Below are positions 12,674 to 27,200 of a DNA stretch of 64,000 nucleotides, in pieces. The number at the start of each line of letters is the position of its first letter. Within the stretch, counting starts at the first letter, position 1. Under the pieces are notes generated by a model that saw only the letters and a program-made list of their open reading frames with translations, ran no database searches and had not been told where the DNA came from. The stretch is from Diadophis punctatus similis. Its lineage: Eukaryota > Chordata > Lepidosauria > Squamata > Dipsadidae. Made by a program: the position numbers and the translations under genes. Location of the stretch: assembly GCA_023053685.1 (NCBI GenBank), contig JALIGW010000145.1, forward strand, positions 353,064 to 417,063, given 5' to 3'.

Positions 12674-15600
12674 CGTGCTGGAAAGCCGAATTCTCGTTTG
12701 AATTTTGATTCCGAGCCTACCCTGAAGAGCTAGCCCAAAGTCTAACACAGCATTCGCCTTAGGACTCAATGCAGCCAAAAAACATGACTTTTGACAAACA
12801 CCTCAGAAATGAAAATGAAACACATATTCCTGTTCCCCACAGGCTGGAAACCCGAATTCTCGCTTGATTTTTCATTCCGAGCTTTCCCTGAAGAGAAAGC
12901 CCAATGTCTAACACGGAATTCGCCTTAGTTCTCAATTCAGCCCAAAAACATCACTTTTGACAAACACCTCAGAAATGAAAAAGAAACACATATTCCTGTT
13001 CCCCACATGCTGGAAAGCCGAATTCTCGCTTGATTTTTCATTCCGACCTTTCCCTGAAGAGCTAGCCCAAGGTCTAACACAGCATTCGCCTTAGGATTCC
13101 ATTCAGCCCAAAAACATCACTTTTGACAAACACCTCAGAAATGAAAAAGAAAGACATATTCCTGTTCCCCACGTGCTGGAAAGCCAAATTCTCGCTTGAT
13201 TTTCGATTCCGAGCCTACCCTGAAGAGCTAGCCGAAAGTCTAACACAGCATTCGTCTTAGGATTCAATTCAGCCCAAAAACATCACTTTTGACAAACACC
13301 TCAGAAATGAAAAAGAAACACATATTCCTGTTCCCCACGGGCTGGAAAGCCGAATTCTCGCTTGAATTTTGATTCCGAGCCTACCCTGAAGAGCTAGCCC
13401 AAGGTCTAACACAGCATTCGCCTTATTTCTCAATTCAGCCCAAAAACATCACTTTTGACAAACACCTCAGAAATGAAAAAGAAACACATATTCCTGTTCC
13501 CCACAGGCTGGAAAGCCGAATTCTCGCTTGATTTTTGATTCCGAGCCTACCCTGAAGAGCTAGCCGAAAGTCTAACACAGCATTCGCCTTAGGATTCAAT
13601 TCAGCCCAAAAACATCACTTTTGACAAACACCTCAGAAATGAAAAAGAAACACATATTCCTGTTCCCCACGGGCTGGAAAGCCGAATTCTCGCTTGATTT
13701 TCGATTCCGAGCCTACCCTGAAGAGCTAGCCCAAAGTCTAACACAGCATTCGCCTTAGGACTCAATACAGCCAAAAAACATGACTTTTGACAAACACCTC
13801 AGAAATGAAAATGAAACACATAATCCTGTTCCCCACAGGCTGGAAAGCCGAATTCTCGCTTGATTTTTGATTCCGACCTTTCCCTGAAGAGCTAGCCCAA
13901 AGTCTAACACAGCATTCGCCTTAGGATTCAATTCAATCCAAAAACATCACTTTTGACAAACACCTCAGAAATGAAAAAGAAACACATATTCCTGTTCCCC
14001 ACGTGCTGGAAAGCCGAATTCTCGCTTGATTTTCGATTCCGAGCCTACCCTGAAGAGCTAGCCCAAAGTCTAACACAGCATTCGCCTTAGGACTCAATAC
14101 AGCCAAAAAACATGACTTTTGACAAACACCTCAGAAATGAAAATGAAACACATATTCCTGTTCCCCACAGGCTGGAAAGCCAACTTCTCGCTTGATTTTT
14201 GATTCCGACCTTTCCCTGAAGAGCTAGCCCAAAGTCTAACACAGCATTCGCCTTAGGACGCAATACAGCCAAAAAACATGACTTTTGACAAACACATCAG
14301 AAATGAAAATGAAACACATATTCCTGTTCCCCACAGGCTGGAAAGCTGAATTCTCGCTTTATTTTCGATTCCGAGCCTACCCTGAAGAGCTAGCCCAAAG
14401 TCTAACACAGCATTCGCCTTAGGATTCAATTCAGTCCAAAAACATCACTTTTCACAAACACCTCAGAAATGAAAATGAAACACATATTCCTGTTCCCCAC
14501 AGGCTGGAAAGCCGAATTCTCGCTTGATTTTTGATTCCGACCTTTCCCTGAAGAGCTAGCCCAAGGTCTAAGACAGCATTCGCCTTATTTCTCAATTCAG
14601 CACAAAAACATCACTTTTGACAAACACCTCAGAAATGAAAAAGAAACACATATTCCTGTTCCCCACGGGCTGGAAAGCCGAATTCTCACTTTATTTTCGA
14701 TTCCGAGCCTACCCTGAAGAGCTAGCCCAAAGTCTAACACAGCATTCGCCTTAGGATTCAATTCAGTCCAAAACCATCACTTTTGACAAACACCTCAGAA
14801 ATGAAAATGAAACACATATTCCTGTTCCCCACAGGCTGGAAAGCCGAATTCTCGCTTGATTTTTGATTCCAACCTTTCCCTGAAGAGAAAGCCCAATGTC
14901 TAACACGGAATTCGCCTTAGTTCTCAATTCAGCCCAAAAACATCACTTTTGACAAACACCTCAGAAATGAAAAAGAAACACATATTCCTGTTCCCCACGG
15001 GCTGGAAAGCCGAATTCTCGCTTGATTTTTGATTCCGACCTTTCCCTGAAGAGCTAGCCCAAGGTGTAACACAGCATTCGCCTTAGGATTCCATTCAGCC
15101 CAAAAACATCACTTTTGACAAACACCTCAGAAATGAAAAAGAAAGACATATTCCTGTTCCCCATGTGCTGGAAAGCCAAATTCTTGCTTGATTTTCGATT
15201 CCGAGCCTACCCTGAAGAGCTAGCCGAAAGTCTAACACAGCATTCGCATTAGGATTCAATTCAGCCCAAAAACATCACTTTTGACAAACACCTCAGAAAT
15301 GAAAAAGAAACACATATTCCTGTTCCCCACGTGCTGGAAAGCCGAATTCTCGCTTGATTTTTGATTCTGAGCTTTCCCTGAAGAGAAAGCCCAATGTCTA
15401 ACACGGAATTCGCCTTAGTTCTCAATTCAGCCCAAAAACATCAATTTTGACAAACACCTCAGAAATGAAAAAGAAACACATATTCCTGTTCCCCACGTGC
15501 TGGAAAGCTGAATTCTCGCTTGAATTTTGATTCCGAGCCTACCCTGAAGAGCTAGCCCAAAGTCTAACACAGCATTCGCCTTAGGACTCAATACAGCCAA

Positions 15601-16085
15601 AAAACATGACTTTTGACAAACACCTCAGAAATGAAAATGAAACACATATTCCTGTTCCCCACAGGCTGGAAAGCCGAATTCTCGCTTGATTTTTGATTCC
15701 GAGCTTTCCCTGAAGAGAAAGCCCAATGTCTAACACGGAATTCGCCTTAGTTCTCAATTCAGCCCAAAAACATCACTTTTGACAAACACCTCAGAAATGA
15801 AAAAGAAACACATATTCCTGTTCCCCACGGGCTGGAAAGCCGAATTCTCGCTTGAATTTTGATTCCGAGCCTACCCTGAAGAGCTAGCCCAAGGTCTAAC
15901 ACAGCATTCGCCTTATTTCTCAATTCAGCCCAAAAACATCACTTTTGACAAACACCTCAGAAATGAAAAAGAAACACATATTCCTGTTCCCCACGTGCTG
16001 GAAAGCCGAATTCTCGCTTGATTTTCGATTCCGAGCCTACCCTGAAGAGCTAGCCCAAAGTCTAACACAGCATTCGCCTTAGGAC
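11770..16085. repeat. 26-monomer higher-order unit, copy 1 (4316 bp)
   Basis: Each base here has a partner exactly 4316 bases downstream, which is 26 x 166. The copies abut, so this is a true tandem pair. I noticed only these differences: T/C at 11769/16085 at the seam, T/C at 12304/16620, A/G at 15131/19447 and A/C at 15248/19564. Neighbouring monomers inside the unit differ at many of the variable positions. High identity between units and lower identity between monomers defines a higher-order repeat. Confidence 0.92.
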
Positions 16086-19000
16086 TCAATTCAGCCCAAA
16101 AACATCACTTTTGACAAACACCTCAGAAATGAAAAAGAAACACATATTCCTGTTCCCCATGGGCTGGAAAGCCGAATTCTCGCTTGAATTTTGTTTTCGA
16201 GCCTACCCTGAAGAGCTAGCCCAATGTCTAACACAGCATTCGCCTTATTTCTCAATTCAGCCCAAAAACATCACTTTTGACAAACACCTCAGAAATGAAA
16301 AAGAAAGAAATATTCCTGTTCCCCACGTGCTGGAAAGCCAAATTCTCGCTTGATTTTCGATTCCGAGCCTACCCTGAAGAGCTAGCCCAAAGTCTAACAC
16401 AGCATTCGCCTTAGGACTCAATTCAGTCCAAAAACATCACTTTTGACAAACACCTCAGAAATGAAAATGAAACACATATTCCTATTCCCCACAGGCTGGA
16501 AAGCCGAATTCTCGCTTGATTTTTGATTCCGACCTTTCCCTGAAGAGCTAGCCTAATGTATAACACGGAATTCGCCTTAGTTCTCAATTCAGCCAAAAAA
16601 CATCACTTTTGACAAACACCTCAGAAATGAAAAAGAAACACATATTCCTGTTCCCCACGTGCTGGAAAGCTGAATTCTCGCTTGAATTTTGATTCCCAGC
16701 CTACCCTGAAGAGCTAGCCCAAAGTCTAACACAGCATTCGCCTTAGGACTCAATACAGCCAAAAAACATGACTTTTGACAAACACCTCAGAAATGAAAAT
16801 GAAACACATATTCCTGTTCCCCACAGGCTGGAAAGCCGAATTCTCGCTTGATTTTTGATTCCGACCTTTCCCTGAAGAGCTAGCCCAATGTCTAACACGG
16901 AATTCGCCTTAGTTCTCAATTCAGCCAAAAAACATCACTTTTGACAAACACCTCAGAAATGAAAAAGAAACACATATTCCTGTTCCCCACGTGCTGGAAA
17001 GCCGAATTCTCGTTTGAATTTTGATTCCGAGCCTACCCTGAAGAGCTAGCCCAAAGTCTAACACAGCATTCGCCTTAGGACTCAATGCAGCCAAAAAACA
17101 TGACTTTTGACAAACACCTCAGAAATGAAAATGAAACACATATTCCTGTTCCCCACAGGCTGGAAACCCGAATTCTCGCTTGATTTTTCATTCCGAGCTT
17201 TCCCTGAAGAGAAAGCCCAATGTCTAACACGGAATTCGCCTTAGTTCTCAATTCAGCCCAAAAACATCACTTTTGACAAACACCTCAGAAATGAAAAAGA
17301 AACACATATTCCTGTTCCCCACATGCTGGAAAGCCGAATTCTCGCTTGATTTTTCATTCCGACCTTTCCCTGAAGAGCTAGCCCAAGGTCTAACACAGCA
17401 TTCGCCTTAGGATTCCATTCAGCCCAAAAACATCACTTTTGACAAACACCTCAGAAATGAAAAAGAAAGACATATTCCTGTTCCCCACGTGCTGGAAAGC
17501 CAAATTCTCGCTTGATTTTCGATTCCGAGCCTACCCTGAAGAGCTAGCCGAAAGTCTAACACAGCATTCGTCTTAGGATTCAATTCAGCCCAAAAACATC
17601 ACTTTTGACAAACACCTCAGAAATGAAAAAGAAACACATATTCCTGTTCCCCACGGGCTGGAAAGCCGAATTCTCGCTTGAATTTTGATTCCGAGCCTAC
17701 CCTGAAGAGCTAGCCCAAGGTCTAACACAGCATTCGCCTTATTTCTCAATTCAGCCCAAAAACATCACTTTTGACAAACACCTCAGAAATGAAAAAGAAA
17801 CACATATTCCTGTTCCCCACAGGCTGGAAAGCCGAATTCTCGCTTGATTTTTGATTCCGAGCCTACCCTGAAGAGCTAGCCGAAAGTCTAACACAGCATT
17901 CGCCTTAGGATTCAATTCAGCCCAAAAACATCACTTTTGACAAACACCTCAGAAATGAAAAAGAAACACATATTCCTGTTCCCCACGGGCTGGAAAGCCG
18001 AATTCTCGCTTGATTTTCGATTCCGAGCCTACCCTGAAGAGCTAGCCCAAAGTCTAACACAGCATTCGCCTTAGGACTCAATACAGCCAAAAAACATGAC
18101 TTTTGACAAACACCTCAGAAATGAAAATGAAACACATAATCCTGTTCCCCACAGGCTGGAAAGCCGAATTCTCGCTTGATTTTTGATTCCGACCTTTCCC
18201 TGAAGAGCTAGCCCAAAGTCTAACACAGCATTCGCCTTAGGATTCAATTCAATCCAAAAACATCACTTTTGACAAACACCTCAGAAATGAAAAAGAAACA
18301 CATATTCCTGTTCCCCACGTGCTGGAAAGCCGAATTCTCGCTTGATTTTCGATTCCGAGCCTACCCTGAAGAGCTAGCCCAAAGTCTAACACAGCATTCG
18401 CCTTAGGACTCAATACAGCCAAAAAACATGACTTTTGACAAACACCTCAGAAATGAAAATGAAACACATATTCCTGTTCCCCACAGGCTGGAAAGCCAAC
18501 TTCTCGCTTGATTTTTGATTCCGACCTTTCCCTGAAGAGCTAGCCCAAAGTCTAACACAGCATTCGCCTTAGGACGCAATACAGCCAAAAAACATGACTT
18601 TTGACAAACACATCAGAAATGAAAATGAAACACATATTCCTGTTCCCCACAGGCTGGAAAGCTGAATTCTCGCTTTATTTTCGATTCCGAGCCTACCCTG
18701 AAGAGCTAGCCCAAAGTCTAACACAGCATTCGCCTTAGGATTCAATTCAGTCCAAAAACATCACTTTTCACAAACACCTCAGAAATGAAAATGAAACACA
18801 TATTCCTGTTCCCCACAGGCTGGAAAGCCGAATTCTCGCTTGATTTTTGATTCCGACCTTTCCCTGAAGAGCTAGCCCAAGGTCTAAGACAGCATTCGCC
18901 TTATTTCTCAATTCAGCACAAAAACATCACTTTTGACAAACACCTCAGAAATGAAAAAGAAACACATATTCCTGTTCCCCACGGGCTGGAAAGCCGAATT

Positions 19001-20401
19001 CTCACTTTATTTTCGATTCCGAGCCTACCCTGAAGAGCTAGCCCAAAGTCTAACACAGCATTCGCCTTAGGATTCAATTCAGTCCAAAACCATCACTTTT
19101 GACAAACACCTCAGAAATGAAAATGAAACACATATTCCTGTTCCCCACAGGCTGGAAAGCCGAATTCTCGCTTGATTTTTGATTCCAACCTTTCCCTGAA
19201 GAGAAAGCCCAATGTCTAACACGGAATTCGCCTTAGTTCTCAATTCAGCCCAAAAACATCACTTTTGACAAACACCTCAGAAATGAAAAAGAAACACATA
19301 TTCCTGTTCCCCACGGGCTGGAAAGCCGAATTCTCGCTTGATTTTTGATTCCGACCTTTCCCTGAAGAGCTAGCCCAAGGTGTAACACAGCATTCGCCTT
19401 AGGATTCCATTCAGCCCAAAAACATCACTTTTGACAAACACCTCAGGAATGAAAAAGAAAGACATATTCCTGTTCCCCATGTGCTGGAAAGCCAAATTCT
19501 TGCTTGATTTTCGATTCCGAGCCTACCCTGAAGAGCTAGCCGAAAGTCTAACACAGCATTCGCCTTAGGATTCAATTCAGCCCAAAAACATCACTTTTGA
19601 CAAACACCTCAGAAATGAAAAAGAAACACATATTCCTGTTCCCCACGTGCTGGAAAGCCGAATTCTCGCTTGATTTTTGATTCTGAGCTTTCCCTGAAGA
19701 GAAAGCCCAATGTCTAACACGGAATTCGCCTTAGTTCTCAATTCAGCCCAAAAACATCAATTTTGACAAACACCTCAGAAATGAAAAAGAAACACATATT
19801 CCTGTTCCCCACGTGCTGGAAAGCTGAATTCTCGCTTGAATTTTGATTCCGAGCCTACCCTGAAGAGCTAGCCCAAAGTCTAACACAGCATTCGCCTTAG
19901 GACTCAATACAGCCAAAAAACATGACTTTTGACAAACACCTCAGAAATGAAAATGAAACACATATTCCTGTTCCCCACAGGCTGGAAAGCCGAATTCTCG
20001 CTTGATTTTTGATTCCGAGCTTTCCCTGAAGAGAAAGCCCAATGTCTAACACGGAATTCGCCTTAGTTCTCAATTCAGCCCAAAAACATCACTTTTGACA
20101 AACACCTCAGAAATGAAAAAGAAACACATATTCCTGTTCCCCACGGGCTGGAAAGCCGAATTCTCGCTTGAATTTTGATTCCGAGCCTACCCTGAAGAGC
20201 TAGCCCAAGGTCTAACACAGCATTCGCCTTATTTCTCAATTCAGCCCAAAAACATCACTTTTGACAAACACCTCAGAAATGAAAAAGAAACACATATTCC
20301 TGTTCCCCACGTGCTGGAAAGCCGAATTCTCGCTTGATTTTCGATTCCGAGCCTACCCTGAAGAGCTAGCCCAAAGTCTAACACAGCATTCGCCTTAGGA
20401 C
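16086..20401. repeat. 26-monomer higher-order unit, copy 2 (4316 bp)
   Basis: This is the direct tandem copy of 11770-16085, with the few differences listed there. The AGGAATG variant at 19447 is private to this copy: it is absent from 15131 and from the derived position 22599. The match to copy 1 fails at about 20401, where the sequence switches to a GACTCAATACAG monomer. The right half of this copy was used again in the 19-monomer duplication that follows. Confidence 0.92.
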
Positions 20402-23400
20402 TCAATACAGCCAAAAAACATGACTTTTGACAAACACCTCAGAAATGAAAATGAAACATATATTCCTGTTCCCCACAGGCTGGAAAGCCGAATTCTCGCT
20501 TGATTTTTGATTCCGACCTTTCCCTGAAGAGCTAGCCCAAAGTCTAACACAGCATTCGCCTTAGGACTCAATACAGCCAAAAAACATGACTTTTGACAAA
20601 CACCTCAGAAATGAAAAAGAAAGACATATTCCTGTTCCCTACGTGCTGGAAAGCCAAATTCTCGCTTGATTTTCGATTCCGAGCCTACCCTGAAGAGCTA
20701 GCCGAAAGTCTAACACAGCATTCGCCTTATTTCTCAATTCAGCCCAAAAACATCACTTTTGACAAACACCTCAGAAATGAAAAAGAAACACATATTCCTC
20801 TTCCCCACAGGCTGGAAAGCTGAATTCTCGCTTGATTTTCGATTCCGAGCCTACCCTGAAGAGCTAGGCCAAAGTCTAACACAGCATTCGCCTTAGGATT
20901 CAATTGTCCAAAAACATCACTTTTGACAAACACCTCAGAAATGAAAAAGAAACACATATTCCTGTTCCCCACGTGCTGGAAAGCCAAATTCTCGCTTGAT
21001 TTTCGATTCCGAGCCTACCCTGAAGAGCTAGCCCAAAGTCTAACACAGCATTCGCCTTAGGATTCAATTCAGCCCAAAAACATCACTTTTGACAAACACC
21101 TCAGAAATGAAAAAGAAACACATATTCCTGTTCCCCACGGGCTGGAAAGCCGAATTCTCGCTTGATTTTCGATTCCGAGCCTACCCTGAAGAGCTAGCCC
21201 AAAGTCTAACACAGCATTCGCCTTAGGACTCAATACAGCCAAAAAACATGACTTTTGACAAACACCTCAGAAATGAAAATGAAACACATAATCCTGTTCC
21301 CCACAGGCTGGAAAGCCGAATTCTCGCTTGATTTTTGATTCCGACCTTTCCCTGAAGAGCTAGCCCAAAGTCTAACACAGCATTCGCCTTAGGATTCAAT
21401 TCAATCCAAAAACATCACTTTTGACAAACACCTCAGAAATGAAAAAGAAACACATATTCCTGTTCCCCACGTGCTGGAAAGCCGAATTCTCGCTTGATTT
21501 TCGATTCCGAGCCTACCCTGAAGAGCTAGCCCAAAGTCTAACACAGCATTCGCCTTAGGACTCAATACAGCCAAAAAACATGACTTTTGACAAACACCTC
21601 AGAAATGAAAATGAAACACATATTCCTGTTCCCCACAGGCTGGAAAGCCAACTTCTCGCTTGATTTTTGATTCCGACCTTTCCCTGAAGAGCTAGCCCAA
21701 AGTCTAACACACCATTCGCCTTAGGACGCAATACAGCCAAAAAACATGACTTTTGACAAACACATCAGAAATGAAAATGAAACACATATTCCTGTTCCCC
21801 ACAGGCTGGAAAGCTGAATTCTCGCTTTATTTTCGATTCCGAGCCTACCCTGAAGAGCTAGCCCAAAGTCTAACACAGCATTCGCCTTAGGATTCAATTC
21901 AGTCCAAAAACATCACTTTTCACAAACACCTCAGAAATGAAAATGAAACACATATTCCTGTTCCCCACAGGCTGGAAAGCCGAATTCTCGCTTGATTTTT
22001 GATTCCGACCTTTCCCTGAAGAGCTAGCCCAAGGTCTAAGACAGCATTCGCCTTATTTCTCAATTCAGCACAAAAACATCACTTTTGACAAACACCTCAG
22101 AAATGAAAAAGAAACACATATTCCTGTTCCCCACGGGCTGGAAAGCCGAATTCTCACTTTATTTTCGATTCCGAGCCTACCCTGAAGAGCTAGCCCAAAG
22201 TCTAACACAGCATTCGCCTTAGGATTCAATTCAGTCCAAAACCATCACTTTTGACAAACACCTCAGAAATGAAAATGAAACACATATTCCTGTTCCCCAC
22301 AGGCTGGAAAGCCGAATTCTCGCTTGATTTTTGATTCCAACCTTTCCCTGAAGAGAAAGCCCAATGTCTAACACGGAATTCGCCTTAGTTCTCAATTCAG
22401 CCCAAAAACATCACTTTTGACAAACACCTCAGAAATGAAAAAGAAACACATATTCCTGTTCCCCACGGGCTGGAAAGCCGAATTCTCGCTTGATTTTTGA
22501 TTCCGACCTTTCCCTGAAGAGCTAGCCCAAGGTGTAACACAGCATTCGCCTTAGGATTCCATTCAGCCCAAAAACATCACTTTTGACAAACACCTCAGAA
22601 ATGAAAAAGAAAGACATATTCCTGTTCCCCATGTGCTGGAAAGCCAAATTCTTGCTTGATTTTCGATTCCGAGCCTACCCTGAAGAGCTAGCCGAAAGTC
22701 TAACACAGCATTCGCCTTAGGATTCAATTCAGCCCAAAAACATCACTTTTGACAAACACCTCAGAAATGAAAAAGAAACACATATTCCTGTTCCCCACGT
22801 GCTGGAAAGCCGAATTCTCGCTTGATTTTTGATTCTGAGCTTTCCCTGAAGAGAAAGCCCAATGTCTAACACGGAATTCGCCTTAGTTCTCAATTCAGCC
22901 CAAAAACATCAATTTTGACAAACACCTCAGAAATGAAAAAGAAACACATATTCCTGTTCCCCACGTGCTGGAAAGCTGAATTCTCGCTTGAATTTTGATT
23001 CCGAGCCTACCCTGAAGAGCTAGCCCAAAGTCTAACACAGCATTCGCCTTAGGACTCAATACAGCCAAAAAACATGACTTTTGACAAACACCTCAGAAAT
23101 GAAAATGAAACACATATTCCTGTTCCCCACAGGCTGGAAAGCCGAATTCTCGCTTGATTTTTGATTCCGAGCTTTCCCTGAAGAGAAAGCCCAATGTCTA
23201 ACACGGAATTCGCCTTAGTTCTCAATTCAGCCCAAAAACATCACTTTTGACAAACACCTCAGAAATGAAAAAGAAACACATATTCCTGTTCCCCACGGGC
23301 TGGAAAGCCGAATTCTCGCTTGAATTTTGATTCCGAGCCTACCCTGAAGAGCTAGCCCAAGGTCTAACACAGCATTCGCCTTATTTCTCAATTCAGCCCA

Positions 23401-24290
23401 AAAACATCACTTTTGACAAACACCTCAGAAATGAAAAAGAAACACATATTCCTGTTCCCCACGTGCTGGAAAGCCGAATTCTCGCTTGATTTTCGATTCC
23501 GAGCCTACCCTGAAGAGCTAGCCCAAAGTCTAACACAGCATTCGCCTTAGGACTCAATACAGCCAAAAAACATGACTTTTGACAAACACCTCAGAAATGA
23601 AAATGAAACATATATTCCTGTTCCCCACAGGCTGGAAAGCCGAATTCTCGCTTGATTTTTGATTCCGACCTTTCCCTGAAGAGCTAGCCCAAAGTCTAAC
23701 ACAGCATTCGCCTTAGGACTCAATACAGCCAAAAAACATGACTTTTGACAAACACCTCAGAAATGAAAAAAAAAGACATATTCCTGTTCCCTACGTGCTG
23801 GAAAGCCAAATTCTCGCTTGATTTTCGATTCCGAGCCTACCCTGAAGAGCTAGCCGAAAGTCTAACACAGCATTCGCCTTATTTCTCAATTCAGCCCAAA
23901 AACATCACTTTTGACAAACACCTCAGAAATGAAAAAGAAACACATATTCCTCTTCCCCACAGGCTGGAAAGCTGAATTCTCGCTTGATTTTCGATTCCGA
24001 GCCTACCCTGAAGAGCTAGGCCAAAGTCTAACACAGCATTCGCCTTAGGATTCAATTGTCCAAAAACATCACTTTTGACAAACACCTCAGAAATGAAAAA
24101 GAAACACATATTCCTGTTCCCCACGTGCTGGAAAGCCAAATTCTCGCTTGATTTTCGATTCCGAGCCTACCCTGAAGAGCTAGCCCAAAGTCTAACACAG
24201 CATTCGCCTTAGGATTCAATTCAGCCCAAAAACATCACTTTTGACAAACACCTCAGAAATGAAAAAGAAACACATATTCCTGTTCCCCAC
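17893..24290. repeat. 19-monomer tandem duplication (3152-bp unit)
   Basis: Bases about 17893-21138 match about 21045-24290 at an offset of 3152, that is 19 x 166 minus 2. The 2-bp deficit comes from one GTCC short monomer per unit (20901-20909 and 24053-24061). The match is longer than the offset, so the two units abut. Differences seen are G/C at 18560/21712, G/A at 19447/22599 and G/A at 20619/23771. The duplication overlaps the end of the 26-monomer unit and must postdate it, because it carries part of copy 2 with it. Confidence 0.9.
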
Positions 24291-27200
24291 AGGCTGGAAA
24301 GCCGAATTCTCGCTTGATTTTTGATTCCGAGCTTTCCCTGAAGAGAAAGCCCAATGTCTAACACGGAATTCGCCTTAGTTCTCAATTCAGCCCAAAAACA
24401 TGACTTTTGACAAACACCTCAGAAATGAAAAAGAAACACATATTCCTGTTCCCCACGTGCTGGAAAGCCGAATTCTCGCTTGAATTTTGATTCCGACCCT
24501 ACCCTGAAGAGCTAGCCCAAAGTCTAACACAGCATTCGCCTTAGGATTCAATTCAGCCCAAAAACATCACTTTTGACAAACACCTCAGAAATGAAAAAGA
24601 AACACATATTCCTGTTCCCCATGGGCTGGAAAGCCGAATTCTCGCTTGAATTTTGTTTTCGAGCCTACCCTGAAGAGCTAGCCCAAGGTCTAACACAGCA
24701 TTCGCCTTATTTCTCAATTCAGCCCAAAAACATCACTTTTGACAAACACCTCAGAAATGAAAAAGAAAGAAATATTCCTGTTCCCCACGTGCTGGAAAGC
24801 CAAATTCTCGCTTGATTTTCGATTCCGAGCCTACCCTGAAGAGCTAGCCGAAAGTCTAACACAGCATTCGCCTTAGGATTCAATTCAGCCCAAAAACATC
24901 ACTTTTGACAAACACCTCAGAAATGAAAAAGAAACACATATTCCCGTTCCCCACAGGCTGGAAAGCTGAGTTCTCGCTTGATTTTCGATTCCGAGCCTAC
25001 CCTGAAGAGCTAGGCCAAAGTCTAACACAGCATTCGCCTTAGGATTCAATTGTCCAAAAACATCACTTTTGACAAACACCTCAAAAATGAAAAAGAAACA
25101 CATATTCCTGTTCCCCACATGCTGGAAAGCTGAATTCTCGCTTGATTTTCGATTCCGAGCCTACCCTGAAGAGCTAGCCCAAAGTCTAACACAGCATTCG
25201 CCTTAGGATTCAATTCAGCCCAAAAATATCACTTTTGACAAACACCTCAGAAATGAAAAAGAAACACATATTCCTGTTCCCCACGGGCTGGAAAGCCGAA
25301 TTCTCGCTTGAATTTTGATTCCGAGCCTACCCTGAAGAGCTAGCCCAAAGTCTAACACAGCATTCGCCTTATTTCTCAATTCAGCCCAAAAACATCACTT
25401 TTGACAAACACCTCAGAAATGAAAAAGAAAGAAATATTCCTGTTCCCCACGTGCTGGAAAGCCAAATTCTCGCTTGATTTTCGATTCCGAGCCTACCCTG
25501 AAGAGCTAGCCCAAAGTCTAACACAGCATTCGCCTTAGGATTCAATTGTCCAAAAACATCACTTTTGACAAACACCTCAGAAATGAAAATGAAACACATA
25601 TTCCTGTTCCCCACATGCTGGAAAGCCGAATTCTCGCTTGATTTTCGATTCCGAGCCTACCCTGAAGAGCTAGCCCAAAGTCTAACACAGCATTCGCCTT
25701 AGGATTCAATTCAGCCCAAAAACATCACTTTTGACAAACACCTCAGAAATGAAAAAGAAACACATATTCCTGTTCCCCACGGGCTGGAAAGCCGAATTCT
25801 CGCTTGATTTTCGATTTCGAGCCTACCCTGAAGAGCTAGCCCAAAGTCTAACACAGCATTCGCCTTAGGACTCAATACAGCCAAAAAACATGACTTTTGA
25901 CAAACACCTCAGAAATGAAAATGAAACACATATTCCTGTTCCCCAAAGGCTGGAAAGCTGAATTCTCGCTTTATTTTCGATTCCGAGCCTACCCTGAAGA
26001 GCTAGCCCAAAGTCTAACACAGCATTCGCCTTAGGATTCAATTCAGTCCAAAAACATCACTTTTGACAAACACCTCAGAAATGAAAATGAAACACATATT
26101 CCTCTTCCCCACGTGCTGGAAAGCCGAATTCTCGCTTGATTTTTGATTCCGACCTTTCCCTGAAGAGCTAGCCCAATGTATAACACAGCATTCGCCTTAG
26201 GACTCAATACAGCCAAAAAACATGACTTTTGACAAACACCTCAGAAATGAAAATGAAACACATATTCCTGTTCCCCACAGGCTGGAAAGCCGAATTCTCG
26301 CTTGATTTTTGATTCAGACCTTTCCATGAAGAGCTAGCCCAAGGTCTAACACAGCATTCGCCTTAGGACTCAATACAGCCAAAAAACATGACTTTTGACA
26401 AACACCTCAGAAATGAAAAAGAAACACATATTCCTGTTCCCCACGTGCTGGAAAGCCAAATTCTCGCTTGATTTTCGATTCCGAGCCTACCCTGAAGAGC
26501 TAGCCCAAAGTCTAACACAGCATTCGCCTTAGGATTCAATTCAGCCCAAAAACATCACTTTTGACAAACACCTCAGAAATGAAAAAGAAACACATATTCC
26601 TGTTCCCCACAGGCTGGAAAGCCGAATTCTCGCTTGATTTTTGATTCCGAGCTTTCCCTGAAGAGAAAGCCCAATGTCTAACACGGAATTCGCCTTAGTT
26701 CTCAATTCAGCCCAAAAACATGACTTTTGACAAACACCTCAGAAATGAAAAAGAAACACATATTCCTGTTCCCCACGTGCTGGAAAGCCGAATTCTCGCT
26801 TGAATTTTGATTCCGACCCTACCCTGAAGAGCTAGCCCAAAGTCTAACACAGCATTCGCCTTAGGATTCAATTCAGCCCAAAAACATCACTTTTGACAAA
26901 CACCTCAGAAATGAAAAAGAAACACATATTCCTGTTCCCCATGGGCTGGAAAGCCGAATTCTCGCTTGAATTTTGTTTTCGAGCCTACCCTGAAGAGCTA
27001 GCCCAAGGTCTAACACAGCATTCGCCTTATTTCTCAATTCAGCCCAAAAACATCACTTTTGACAAACACCTCAGAAATGAAAAAGAAAGAAATATTCCTG
27101 TTCCCCACGTGCTGGAAAGCCAAATTCTCGCTTGATTTTCGATTCCGAGCCTACCCTGAAGAGCTAGCCGAAAGTCTAACACAGCATTCGCCTTAGGATT

